Shown: piece after piece, positions 10,036 to 20,192 of the stretch
Layout of the letters: each line of letters starts with the position of its first letter
How positions within the stretch are numbered: the first letter of the stretch is position 1
NCBI GenBank assembly: GCA_032358165.1
Contig: JAALGY010000016.1
Coordinates: 1-64,000 of the forward strand
DNA: 64,000 nt
Origin: Diplosphaera chodatii
Lineage: Eukaryota; Chlorophyta; Trebouxiophyceae; Prasiolales; Stichococcaceae
Direction: 5' to 3'
Program-made: the position numbers and the translations under genes
Notes under the pieces: model-generated
What the model was told of the DNA's origin: nothing
Database searches by the model: none
The model's input: the letters and a program-made list of their open reading frames with translations, nothing else

Positions 10036-10278
10036 CCCTTACCGCTATCCATTCATTGGACACCGTTCAGGGACCGGGTTCGATCCCTGGCGGTGGCGGA
10101 AGTTTCGGGTCTAGTTCCGTGTGGGACCAACCCACCCCACCCTATGCAAGTGGTTGCTTCGGCAATCTGCCCTCCATGGTTTGTGTATATAAGTCGTTGA
10201 AAAACGCAATACACAAACAGCCTTCCGGTCAAAGGTCCTTTTCCATCGCTATTTGCACTTCCCTTACCGCTATCCATT
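10036..10278 (+). mobile_element. 225-bp element, copy B
   Basis: Here the sense strand is plus. The marker CCGCTATCCATT ends at 10053 and again at 10278, exactly 225 bp apart, so an 18-bp partial unit precedes a full unit. The T-arm-like GGGTTCGATCCC lies near 10078. The corresponding site in block A (near 5890) is empty. Confidence 0.88.
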
Positions 10279-10483
10279 CCATGCTGGGGACGGTGGGGGC
10301 TTCAGTGGGCGCCTGCAGCAAAGCGGAGGACAACCGACAGCAGGAAAGCGCAGCGACGGGCGATGAACGTTGCCGATGCCGGCGCGCAACGCGACTGACG
10401 CACAGCTGAAGCCGGTGCGGGTGGCTGGCCGGGGTGTGGTTGGTATTCTCAAGCTGCCGGGGGTGGGGGTGGGGGTGGGGGTG

Positions 10484-10560
10484 CCTAAACCCTAAACCCT
10501 AATTCCAAGTTTCCAAGATAGCTTCTCGGATATTTTTGGATTTTAGGGTTTAGGGTTTAG
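10484..10560. repeat. Inverted telomere-repeat palindrome, second copy
   Basis: Same arrangement as 6084-6160: C-rich repeats at 10484-10502 and G-rich repeats at 10541-10560 around a 38-bp core. One core base differs (TTCTCGG instead of TTCTTGG), which weakens the inner stem. Confidence 0.85.
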
Positions 10561-11052
10561 TAGCTGGCGGGAGATGGGGGCGGCAGGAAGTAGCGACGAT
10601 AGGTGACGGGAAGCAGGCAGCAGGTGAGGGGAGGCTGGTGGCAGGAAGCTGCAAGGGTAGACGGCAGGAAGCAGGCAGCTGAAAGGCGGGGGTGGCCGGA
10701 TGTTGCGATGGCAGGCGGTAGGAAGCAGGCAGCAAGCGGATGCCCGTGTGCGGCACAAAGGCCCACGCTAGGCTGGCCTCGAGGCCGCCCGGTGGGGCGC
10801 GCGGACAAGATGGTCGACGGATCTAGGAGCAAGGGTGTAGATGAGGCACTCTACGTGGTTGCGTCCAGGATGGAGGCGGCGTTTGGGAGGGGCGCGGCGC
10901 GCAAGGTCGACGGAGGGCTCAGCTGTGCACGGGGCTGCTGGGCGCTCACGGCGGCTGCTGGGCACGCGGCTCTCGCGGACTGCTCGTCTCACTGTGGTGA
11001 ATCACCGTGTGCAATGTTGCAGAGGGCGATTTTGAGAGTGAAAACGAGAAGT

Positions 11053-12064
11053 CAAGCCCAGTGGGGCTTGCGCCAATGCGGCCGAGGGTGGAGGCCGCGG
11101 TGGGGGCCCTCAGGCGGCTGTGGACGGCCGCATAGCTGGACACCTGTCGTGCAGCCCGGGCGGAGCCGTCCAGAGTGGCAAGGTCAGTCTCCATGGCGGC
11201 GACGCCAGCGTCTGTCGCTGGAGCTGGGGTCAGCTGGGGAAGCACCTGAATGGGAGGGTCAGCGTCCGCAGCGGCGGGGCCCATGGGGCCCATGGGGCCC
11301 AAGAGGTCGCTTGTGCGACGCCGTTGTGCTGGGGGAGGTGGCTGGTCGTCGGCTACTGATGCTGTGTCAGTGCCGTCGCTGTCGAGCATGGGGTCAGCAT
11401 CGTGGGCGCCGCCATCGTCGCCCGGAGGAGCCTCCATGTCGCTCATGGGTGAAGCGCCATCGTCAGAGGGGGCGGTGGCGTGCGTCGCAGTGGCCCGAGA
11501 GGGAGCTCTCCTGCTGGCGACGCCGGGTGCCGGTGTGGTGGCGGCAGCTGGTGGCGGTGGCGACGGCGGTTGCGGAGGTGGGGAGTGTTGCTGGTGGTGT
11601 GACTGGCGGGGGGGTGTGATGAGGATGTCCCTGTCGCCGGAGAAGGTGGCAGTGACCGTGATAGGGCCGGTGTGGGCGCCGCGGTCGATGTCCCGCACCC
11701 GCGGGCAGAGACCATGTGCGGGGTCCTCCATCCTCACAATCGCCCTCACGACGGTGGTGTTCCCGTGAACCGTCTGCAGGTGGGCAGGCAGGCGGGCGCC
11801 TCCCAACATCTCGGTCAGGACCTGGAAGTCCGAGTCGTCGTAGCCTGAAGCGAGCAAGAGGGCCCGGGTGACTCCGGCAACGTTGTCGGCGTTGGCCATG
11901 TGGTGGATGATCAGCTCGGTAGTGCCGAGGGGCAGCAGCATGCCGCAGGGCTGACACTGAGTGGCCGTGACTTGGAGCTCGGCGCCCGTGGAAGGCGACA
12001 GCAGGGTGAAGCTGCGCTGCTGCAATAGGGCATCCACGTGGGCGACGCCGCCGCGAGCAGCGGT
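11053..12064 (-). pseudogene. LINE2 copy a: ORF1 fragment
   Basis: The minus-strand frame matches the middle of LINE2 ORF1 in the copies at 21140-22159 and 38043-39058, including LIIHHMANADN, a Pro-rich linker and an acidic DDGGAHDAD region. The rest of the element is missing: the 3' side stops at duplication block B. At the other end the T1 insertion site CGAGCAGCGGT (12054-12064) is identical to the other two LINE2 copies. The shared insertion shows that the three copies come from duplication of one locus, not from three retrotranspositions. Confidence 0.82.
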
Positions 12065-13553
12065 TTTGTTTGGAATGGATAGCGGTAAGGGAAGTGCAAA
12101 TAGCGATGGAAAAGGACCTTTGACCGGAAGGCTGTTTGTGTATTGCGTTTTTCAACGACTTATATACACAAACCATGGAGGGCAGATTGCCGAAGCAACC
12201 ACTTGCATAGGGTGGGGTGGGTTGGTCCCACACGGAACTAGACCCGAAACTTCCGCCACCGCCAGGGATCGAACCCGGTCCCTGAACGGTGTCCAATGAA
12301 TGGATAGCGGTAAGGGAAGTGCAAATTGTTTGTTTGTTTGTTTTTTACAAAGGGCGTCCAGACCAGAACCAAGCTCAAGAACAAGGCTCTGCGGCACAAT
12401 GCGGCTTCTCACGCGTGCACGTGAGGGCGGCGAAAGAATGACATGTCACACAACAGGTGTCGAACTGTGCAGATGGAGGACACTGAAACCGCAAGGGAAT
12501 GCAGGGCCCATGAGACCAGCGCAAGGCAATAGTCCCGATGAGGAAGTCTAAGCTGCATGGATGCAAACAGGCTGCAAAGGCTAAGAAGCGCGAGATCAGC
12601 AACGCCAACAACGCGGTCCAATCACCCAGGCCACAAATGCAATGTCTAGATCTACGTGACTCCATGTGACTCCACGTGATGTCACCAAAACTGTTGGATT
12701 GCTACGACCGCCGCTGATGCGGCCGGAGCCAGCGGCAGACTGCGGCAGTCGCAGCTGCGGCCAGCGGCGGCGGCGGCAACTGGCGATGGTGAAGCTGCGC
12801 GGCTGAGCAGGCAGCACACCCCGATATGACATTGTGACACAGCCGCGGGTATGTGCATCTGCAGTCTGAGAAGAACGGTCTGTGAGTGTCGGCTGTCGAT
12901 GGCATGGCGGCGCAGCTGATGCCAGACGCCAGGCTACAGCAGGCTCCCCCAAACCGCTGCAAACCGGATCCGACAAGAGCCAAGGCGCTGCAGAAGCTGC
13001 GGAGGTGGATGCTGTGCGCCGCTGAACGCTAGATGTGCGCCTGGCCGCTACAGGGTGACCAAGCCTGCAGCAGCGCAGTCGCGCATGCGGCGCAGGCGGC
13101 TGAAGCGGCTGCTGTGAAGGCTGATGGCGGGCTAACGGCTGTCAGAGCGTATCATGACGCCGTGTGTGATGGCTGCAGAGCTGTGATGACGCCGGCCAGG
13201 CTGTGAAGGCGGTTTCCGAAACCGCTGTGCTGCGGGATCCCTGCTGATCGCCAAACCGAACTGCCCCCGAAGTCCGGCTAGCGACGCACGGCCGGCTGCA
13301 GGCGGCTCCTATGACGATGTAGAAGCTGCTGAAGGTGATGGTGAAGGCGTAGTACCGTAAAGGACGGCGCGAAGGGGCTGGCCTGTGGAGGCGTGCTGGG
13401 TGGTTTGGGGGTCGGAGGCGGCGGCTGTGGACTTTCCGTTTGAGCGCTTGCGATTGACGACGATGAGGAAGGTGTTGAGTGGCTGTGTGAGCGTAGAAGC
13501 GGTGTGGACGTCAGGTTCGGCTGGTAGAGGTGTTGTGCTGCCGGGATGGCAAC
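12065..13553 (-). mobile_element. T1 element 1 (with nested 225-bp element)
   Basis: The minus-strand 3' end reads GGACGCCCTTTGTAAAAAAC followed by CAAA repeats, which are interrupted by a 225-bp element at 12074-12326. The body matches T1 copies at 18279-19652 and 22160-23783. The 5' part, with the hairpin, is missing: the copy stops at GGATGGCAACACTT, where the tail of a second T1 begins. No coding region is convincing. Confidence 0.82.
12074..12326 (-). mobile_element. 225-bp element, copy C
   Basis: The unit start AATGGATAGCGG occurs at 12074 and 12299 (225 bp apart), with 28 bp of a second unit. It sits inside the GTTT/CAAA microsatellite tail of T1. The uninterrupted tail is seen at 22160 and 39059. 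Confidence 0.87.
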
Positions 13554-14385
13554 ACTTGTTTGTTTGTTTGTTTGTTTTTTACAAAGGGCGTCCAGACCAG
13601 AACCAAGCTCAAGACAAGGCTCTGCGGCACAATGCGGCGTCTCACGTGTGAACGTGAGGGCGGCGAAAGAATGACATGTCAAGTGTCGAACTGTGCAGAT
13701 GAAGGACACTGAAACCACAAGGGAATGCAGGGCCCATGAGACCAGCGCAAGGCAATAGTCCCGATGAGGAAGTCTAAGCTGCATGGATGCAAACGTGTTG
13801 CAAAGGCTAAGAAGCGCGAGATCAGCAACGCCAACAACGCGGTCCAATCACCCAGGCCACAAATGCAATGACTAGATCTAGTGTGATTTCATATGACTCC
13901 ACGTGATGTTACCAAAACTGCTGGAATGCTATGACCGCTGCTGATGCGGCCGGAGCTAGCGACAGACTGCGGCAATGGCAGCTGCGGCAAGCGGCGGCGG
14001 CAGCAGCTAGCGATGATGAAGTTGCGCGGCTGAGGAGGCAGCACACGCCGATATGACACTGTGACACAGCCACGGGTATGTGCATCTGCAGTCTGAGAAG
14101 AATGGTGTGTGAGTGTCGGCTGTCGATGGCAAGGCGGCGCAGCTGATGCCAGACGCCAGTCTACAGCAGGCTCCCCCAAACCGCTGCAAACCGGATCTGA
14201 CAAGAGCCAAGGCGCTGCTGGAGCTGCGTAGATGGATGCTGTGCGCCGCTGAACGCCAGATGTGCGCCTAGCCGCTACAGGGCGACCAAGCCTGCAGCAG
14301 TGCAGTCGCGCATGCGGCGCAGGCGGCTGAAGCGGCTGCTGTGAAGGCTGATGGCGGGCTAACGGCTAGCAGAGCGTAGGGGTAT
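13554..14385 (-). mobile_element. T1 element 2, truncated
   Basis: A second T1 in the same orientation, with its CAAA tail abutting T1 element 1. It runs to about 14385 (AGCAGAGCGTA) and then switches abruptly to the 92-bp minisatellite. Compared with the full copy at 18279-19652, the 5' third is absent. No gene seen. Confidence 0.78.
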
Positions 14386-14793
14386 GGGACCGAAAGTGAA
14401 GGTGAAGGCGACGGCGGGTGCCGGCAGGTGAGGTGTGAGGGTGTAGGTGACGGTGAGCGGCGGTGGGAGTCCAGGATGGGACCGAAAGTGAAGGTGAAGG
14501 CGACGGCGGGTGCTGGCAGGTGGGGTGTGAGGGTGTAGGCGAAGGTGAGCGGCGGTGGGAGTCCAGGATGGGACCGAAAGTGAAGGTGAAGGCGACGGCG
14601 GGTGCTGGCAGGTGAGGTGTGAGGGGGTAGGTGACGGTGAGCGGCGGTGGGAGTCCAGGATGGGACCGAAAGTGAAGGTGAAGGCGACGGCGGGTGCTGG
14701 CAGGTGAGGTGTGAGGGTGTAGGTGAAGGTGAGCGGCGGTGGGAGTCCAGGATGGGACCGAAAATGAAGGTAAAGGCGACGGCGGGTGCTGAC
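14386..14793. repeat. 92-bp minisatellite, block 1
   Basis: About 4.5 units. The landmark GTGGGAGTCCAGGATGG recurs at 14463, 14555 and 14647 (exactly 92 bp). The unit reads Pro/His/Ser/Thr-rich in every minus-strand frame without stops, so open frames here are not genes. Confidence 0.92.
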
Positions 14794-14802
14794 AGGTGAG
14801 GT

Positions 14803-15529
14803 GTTTGTTTGTTTGTTTGTTTGTTTTTTACAAAGGGCGTCCAGACCAGAACCAAGCTCAAGAACAAGGCTCTGCGGCACAATGCGGCTTCTCACGTGTG
14901 AACGTGAGGGCGGCTGAGTATGTCATCAAAACGTCATGTTCGAAATATGTCGATGGAGGACACTGAAACCACAAGGGAATGCAGGGCCCATGAGACCAGC
15001 GAAAGGCAATAGTCCCGATGAGGAAGGCTACCTAATGGTCGTACAGGTGCGGGGACCTAGCGGCGGCGGCAGCAATGCCACGCACTCGCGGCGAAGTCGC
15101 ACCGCTGCGGGTCTATCACTCTAGAAATGTCAAAACGTCTGTCTGTCCACGTGCCACGGCACCCGCGGGTAAACCCAGAAAACCCCGCGCAGACATGCAG
15201 GGACCGGTTGCGTACAAGTACGCCGAGCTCTGGGCCCGCTGGGACCGGATACGCCGCGAGGCGCCCTGCATGCTGGTGAAAGCAACCAAGCCCAAAGGGA
15301 CTGAGGGCTGGCGCTGGCAATCAACAGAGGGCTGGCGGCTGACGCCGCAAGCTGTCCGATATGCACAACACCGGGCACCAGGGTCTTCTGAGGCAGGTGC
15401 TCCCATCCGCGCGGGCTCCGCGGGTGGCCGCTGCTAGGTGTTGTCATGCTACTAAGGTCTTGGTCTTGGTCTTGCTCTTGTTCTTGATCTTGGCCCAGTG
15501 CTGACAGGGCAGATGAGGTACGGGCGCAT
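14803..15529 (-). mobile_element. T2 element 1, complete with TSD
   Basis: A 727-bp retroelement read on the minus strand, with the 3' end TTTGTAAAAAAC plus CAAA repeats at 14803-14830. It is flanked by the 9-bp TSD AGGTGAGGT (14794-14802 and 15530-15538) inside the 92-bp minisatellite. The last 200 bp or so resemble T1 closely, while the 5' part is unrelated to T1. A frame on the opposite strand is conserved (15075-15437). Confidence 0.85.
15075..15437 (+). CDS. Conserved 120-codon frame antisense to T2
   Basis: The frame encodes a basic N-terminus (GKPRKPRAD) and a Trp-rich part (YAELWARWDRIRREAP, GWRWQSTEGWRL). Identical or near-identical frames occur in T2 at 26959-27321 and, N-terminally shortened, at 24714-24956 and 17701-17479 (minus). 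Between copies the changes AAG/AAA and ACT/ACA in ATKPKGTEG are third-position silent, while one Ser/Thr replacement is conservative. That hints at past coding constraint. I do not recognise the family. It may be a captured host exon, or only an open frame in GC-rich DNA. Confidence 0.35.
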   Translation: MPRTRGEVAPLRVYHSRNVKTSVCPRATAPAGKPRKPRADMQGPVAYKYAELWARWDRIRREAPCMLVKATKPKGTEGWRWQSTEGWRLTPQAVRYAQHRAPGSSEAGAPIRAGSAGGRC

Positions 15530-15866
15530 AGGTGAGGTTGAATGGTGGTGGGAGTCCAGGATGGGACTGAGAGTGAAGGTGAAGGCGACGGCGGGCTCGC
15601 AAGCGAGGTGCGAGGGTGTAGGCGAAGGTGAGCGGCGGTGGGAGTCCAGGATGGGACTAAATGTGAAGGTGAAGGCGACGGCGGGTGCTGGCAGGTGAGG
15701 TGTGAGGGTGTAGGTGAAGGTGAGTGGCGGTGGGAGTCCAGGATGGGACCAAAGGTGAAGGTGAAGGCGACGGGGGGTGCTGGCAGGTGAGGTGTGAGGG
15801 TGTAGGTGAGGGTGAGCGGCGGTGGGAGCCCAGGATGGGACCGAAAGTGAAGGTGAAGGCGACGGC
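15530..15866. repeat. 92-bp minisatellite, block 2
   Basis: About 3.6 units of the 92-bp repeat lie between T2 element 1 and the interior of LINE2 copy b. They join LINE2 at GCGGGTGCTCGGCGTCTG without any tail, which suggests recombination and not an insertion end. Confidence 0.88.
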
Positions 15867-16023
15867 GGGTGCTCGGCGTCTGCGAGGAGGGGGAGGGGGA
15901 AGCGCCATGGTGGGCGAGCCCGCAGCACCGAACCGGGGAGCGTGAAGGCGAAGGTGACGCCGCGGTGGTCGCTGTGGAAGTCGTCGACGATGGTGGCGTG
16001 TGGTTGATGGTGGAGGAGGGCCT

Positions 16024-17413
16024 TTGACTTTTGACTTTGATTACATACTGGTGGTGGGCCATTTTGGCCTAGCCACAGGCTCTGGCGGAATAACCCAGAG
16101 CAACATGCACAACGAGTCGTGTCCGAAACCGTTCACTCCCCGCTGACAGAATGGGTCCACTCAATCCCGGTTGGATGTACACCCCTCCAACTCTGCACAA
16201 TGATCATGACAAACCCGCAAAAAGGCTGCCAGTTGCCCGGCACCCTGCTGCATAAAGTCCGCCACTGAGGTGATGTCGCTGTCCTGAAACAGCTCAGAAT
16301 GCTGCACCCTCTGATCTACTAGAGCTGGACACCCCCAGACCATGTGCGCCTCATCATCCACCACGCCGCAGCTACACCGCTGACACAGCCGCTCTGCCCG
16401 CGGCAGACGCTGCCACCTCCCTGTCTCCACCCCCAGCATGTGACTGCCCATCCGAAACTGTGCTAACCGCCGACGACCGGTCTTGGAGGCGACTGCCTGC
16501 AAGTAGCCGGCCAGCTGGTAGTTGTCACCGTTGACAGGGCCCCTGACTCCCAGCCACTCACGCACTTTGCGCAAGTCGCTGCCATTCACAGCATCGAATG
16601 TGTGGCGCTGCAGGTGTGCACTGACAACCGAAGTGTCAATGCGCTGCGGCACGCCGTCAACGATGGGTGACATGAAGTGCAGGAACGAGCACACCTGGGC
16701 AGCCCAGCATGCTGAGCTGGTCTTGCTGCGCCCCGGCTGGGTGGCCAGAGCACAGTTCTCCAGGAATGCCTGCTTGGTGAGGCGTGTGTCCGGCATTGCG
16801 ACCAGCCGGTTCCAGAACCGGCAGATGGCCAGCGTTGCCGTGTGTGCCACCGGGAATCGCCCAAGCTCCCCCAACACCGCCACGTTGGGAGTGCCTGTAC
16901 GCACTCCAAGAACAGACCGAAGAAACTTCCGATGGACAAGCTCACAAGTGTCCATGCCACTACCGCACAACGCCCCAGGACCCCATGTTTCGACACCATA
17001 AAGCATAACAGGACGTACTAGTGCATCGAACAAGTGTAGCTGCAGTGCTGGGTCATGCAAACTCAGGTCATGGCAACGATGCTGCAATGCAAGTGCGGCG
17101 CGCTGGGCGGAGGCCGCTCTGCCGATGCTAGCGGCAGCAAAAGAACTACGACTGGAGATGTCAACCCCCAAATATGTAAACGAGTCCAGCACTTCGATGG
17201 GAGCATGCATGTAGGTGAGAACCGGTGGTGCAGCAGCCTGGGCTCCGTACACCACGACCTTAGTCTTCTTCACGTTGACGGTGAGGCGCCACCGCTTGCA
17301 GTACGACTCCAGCAGGTCGAGCTGCGCCTGCAGGCCGCGTACGGATGTGGACACCAGGTCCAGATCATCTGCATAGAAGAGGGCAGGTGCCTGCACACCA
17401 CATAGGGTGGGCA
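16024..17413 (-). mobile_element. LINE1 copy c, 5'-truncated, inside LINE2
   Basis: It has the LINE1 3' UTR and a variant tail (plus strand TTGACTTTTGACTTTGATTAC) and a C-terminal ORF2 fragment. It is flanked by GGCCT at 16019-16023 and 17414-17418, a 5-bp TSD inside the LINE2 endonuclease region, compared with the continuous sequence at 36330-36345. The sequence is slightly more diverged from copies a and b. Confidence 0.88.
16161..17413 (-). pseudogene. LINE1 ORF2 C-terminal fragment
   Basis: About 411 codons from the YADD region to the C-terminus, including FYADDLDLVS near the 5' junction and the CxxC...HxxxxC motif near the end. Endonuclease and most of the RT fingers are missing. The frame is open, so truncation and not decay inactivates it. 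Confidence 0.88.
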
Positions 17414-17480
17414 GGCCTCAGCGACCAGCCACTTGTCGAGTCGAGAGGCGCCGTGGTCGGCGTTGCAAGAGACGAAGGAG

Positions 17481-18093
17481 CCCGCGCGGATGGGAGCACC
17501 TGCCTCAGAAGATCCTGGTGCCCGGTGTTGTGCATATCGGACAGCTTGCGGCGTCAGCCGCCAGCCCTCTGTTGTTTGCCAGCGCCAGCCCTCAGTCCCT
17601 TTGGGTTTGGTTGCTTTCACCAGCATGCAGGGCGCCTCGCGGCGTATCCGGTCCCAGCGGGCCCAGAGCTCGGCGTACTTGTACGCAACCGGTCCCTGCA
17701 TGTCTGCGCGGGGTTTTCTGGGTTTACCCGCGGGTGCCGTGGCACGTGGACAGACAGACGTTTGGACATTTCTAGGATGATAGACCTGCAGCGGTGCGAC
17801 TCAGCCGCGTGTGCGTGGCATTGCTGCCGCCGCCGCTAGGTCCCCGCACTTGTACGACCATTAGGTAGCCTTCCTCATCGGGACTATTGCCTTGCGCTGG
17901 TCTCATGGGCCCTGCATTCCCTTGTGGTTTCAGTGTCCTCCATCGACATATTTCGAACATGACGTTTTGATGACATACTCAGCCGCCCTCACGTTCACAC
18001 GTGAGAAGCCGCATTGTGCCGCGGAGCCTTGTTCTTGAGCTTGGTTCTGGTCTGGACGCCCTTTGTAAAAAACAAACAAACAAACAAACAAAC
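17481..18093 (+). mobile_element. T2 element 2, 5'-truncated
   Basis: Plus-strand orientation, ending in TTTGTAAAAAAC and CAAA repeats at 18066-18093. The 13-bp TSD AGAGACGAAGGAG (17468-17480 and 18094-18106) lies in the LINE2 endonuclease sequence. It begins at CCCGCGCGGATGGG, within the T2 body. Confidence 0.87.
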
Positions 18094-18278
18094 AGAGACG
18101 AAGGAGAAGTCGGTGGCAGGGTGGGGGTGGCAGTGCCGCCGGGCATCAGCCAGGCCGGCGGAGGTGGCGAGGTGTTGCAGCTCAGGGGCGCCGACCAGTC
18201 GACCGGATCGCTGGCTAGCGGTGGGGGTGGCATCATAGACGGTGTCGATGCAGTTGAAGTCGCCGCCCAAGAGGACCG

Positions 18279-19652
18279 ATTTTCCGTTTTCACCGTGCCA
18301 GGGGGAGCGGCCCCCTGGCACGGCCCGCTGCTGCCCGCATGCACATCCTCGACGCCTTCGCCACTCTTGCTCGCCTCCACTTGCAGCGCGCCAGCCTTGC
18401 GGCCCATCTCAGCAGCCCAAGTGTTGCCATCCAGGCAGCACAACACCTCTACCAGCCATACCTGACGTCCACACTGCTTCTACGCTCACACCGCCACTCA
18501 GCATCCTCTTCATCGTCGTCAACCGCAAGCGCTCAAACGGAAAGTCCACAGCCGCCGCCTCCGACCCCCAAACCACCCAGCACGCCTCCACAGGCCAGCC
18601 CCTTCGCGCCGTCTTCTACGGTACTACGCCTTCACCATCACCTTCAGCCGCTTCTACATCGTCATAGGAGCCGCCTGCAGCCGGCCCTGCGTCGCTGGCC
18701 GGACTTCGGGGGCGGTTCGGTTTGGCGATCAGCAGGGATCCCGCAGCACAGCGGTTTCGGAAACCGCCTTCACAGCCTGGCCGGCGTCATCACAGCTCTG
18801 CAGCCATCACACACGGCGTCATGATACGCTCTGACAGCCGTTAGCCCGCCATCAGCCTTCACAGCAGCCGCTTCAGCCGCCTGCGCCGCATGTGCGACTG
18901 CGCTGGTGCAGGCTTGGTCACCCTGTATCGGCGAGGCGCACATCTAGCGTTCGGCGGCGCACAGCATCCATCTACGCAGCTTCAGCGGCGCCCTGGCTCT
19001 TGTCAGATCCGGTTTGCAGCGGTTTGGAGGAGCCTGCTCTAGACTGGCGTCTGGCATCAGCTGCGCCGCCATGCCATCGACAGCCGACACTCACAGACCT
19101 TTCTCTTCAGACTGCAGATGCACATACCCGCGGCTGTGTCACACTGTCGTATCGGCGTGTGCTGCCTCCTCAGCCACGCAGCTTCATCATCGCCAGCTGC
19201 CGCCGCCGCCGCTGGCCGCAGCTGCCACTGCGGCAGTCTGCCGCTAGCTCCGGCCGCATCAGCGGCGGTCATAGCAATCCAACAATTTTGGTAGCATCAC
19301 GTGGAGTCACATGGAACCACGTAGATACAGACATTGCATTTGTGGCCTGGGTGATTGGACCGCGTTATTGGCGTTGCTGATCTCGCGCTTCTTAGCCTTT
19401 GCAGCACGTTTGCATCCATGCAGCTTAGACTTCCTCATCGGGACTATTGCCTTGCGCTGGTCTCATGGACCCTGCATTCCCCTGCGGTTTCAGTGTCCTC
19501 CATCTGCACAGTTCGACACTTGATGTGTGACATGACATTCTTTCGCCGCCCTCACGTTCACACGTGAGACGCCGCAGTGTGCCGCAGAGCCTCGTTCTTG
19601 AGCTTGGTTCTGGTCTGGACGCCCATTGTAAACAACAAACAAAACAAACAAA
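18279..19652 (+). mobile_element. T1 element 3, full-length with TSD
   Basis: 1374 bp, starting ATTTTCCGTTTTCACCGTGC and ending GCCCATTGTAAACAAC plus a CAAA-type tail. The 11-bp TSD CAAGAGGACCG (18268-18278 and 19653-19663) interrupts LINE2, whose empty site is seen near 36560. A perfect 13-bp hairpin (CCGTGCCAGGGGG/CCCCCTGGCACGG, loop AGCGG) lies near the 5' end at about 18292-18322. Several frames are open but none resembles a known protein. It is likely non-autonomous, moved by a LINE that recognises the shared T1/T2 3' end. Confidence 0.87.
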
Positions 19653-19920
19653 CAAGAGGACCGTGCGGTGGCTGTCGGCGGACGGCAGGTCTCCGGCAAG
19701 GGTGGGGATGAAGGCGAGGCGTGGGTGTTGTTCGCATGGCGTGTAGGCGGTGATGACGGAGTATAGGTGACCATGGAGTGCGAAGTCGACGCGAAGTCGG
19801 CGGCCGTCGTCTGTGCTGGGGCCGTCTTCGTCGACGGCAGTGCAGCCGCAGGACTCGCGGATGAGGATGGCCACCCCGGCGGTGGCGCGTCGGCGCCGTT
19901 CGCCGGGGTCAGTGGTGGCG

Positions 19921-19950
19921 CCGCCCTCAGCCGCCCTCAAACAAACAAAC
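19921..19950 (+). mobile_element. 30-bp retro-insertion: only a tail
   Basis: The LINE2 sequence AGTGGTGGCG is duplicated at 19911-19920 and 19951-19960. Between the copies lie 30 bases: CCGCCCTCA-type sequence (part of the T1/T2 3' region) and three AAAC repeats. The empty site is at about 36825. This is a minimal target-primed insertion, probably of a severely shortened T1/T2 transcript. Confidence 0.82.
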
Positions 19951-20192
19951 AGTGGTGGCGGCGGGGCCCCGCCGCCCGAAGGACCAGCCTGGCCAGGGCT
20001 GGCCCGGGGCCGCCCCCGTTTGCGCCCACTGGTTGCCGTCGTCAGAGGCACGTTGATGTGTCTCCTGGAGGCAGATGACGTCCCAGGGCCCGTTGGTCAG
20101 CGTCGCGAAGAGAGCGCGGCGCTTGTCCAAGTCGGCGAGCCCGTTGACGTTCAGTGACAGCAGGCGCAGGCGGGGGCGGTCGGCGTGGGCGC

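Larger units (their letters stand above)
9780..11052. repeat. Segmental duplication block B (partner 5641-6919)
   Basis: This is the second copy of the 1.3-kb block, ending GAGAAGT at 11052, where a LINE2 ORF1 fragment begins instead of minisatellite. It contains the telomere palindrome (10484-10560) and the 225-bp copy at 10036-10278. No gene recognised. G/A-rich stretches such as GGAAGCAGGCAG dominate 10560-10760. Confidence 0.85.

Noticed and set aside
10603..11619. Plus-strand frame of 338 codons
   Set aside because: It spans a duplicated G-rich block and the antisense of LINE2 ORF1; no homology and an Arg/Trp-rich composition typical of shadow frames.
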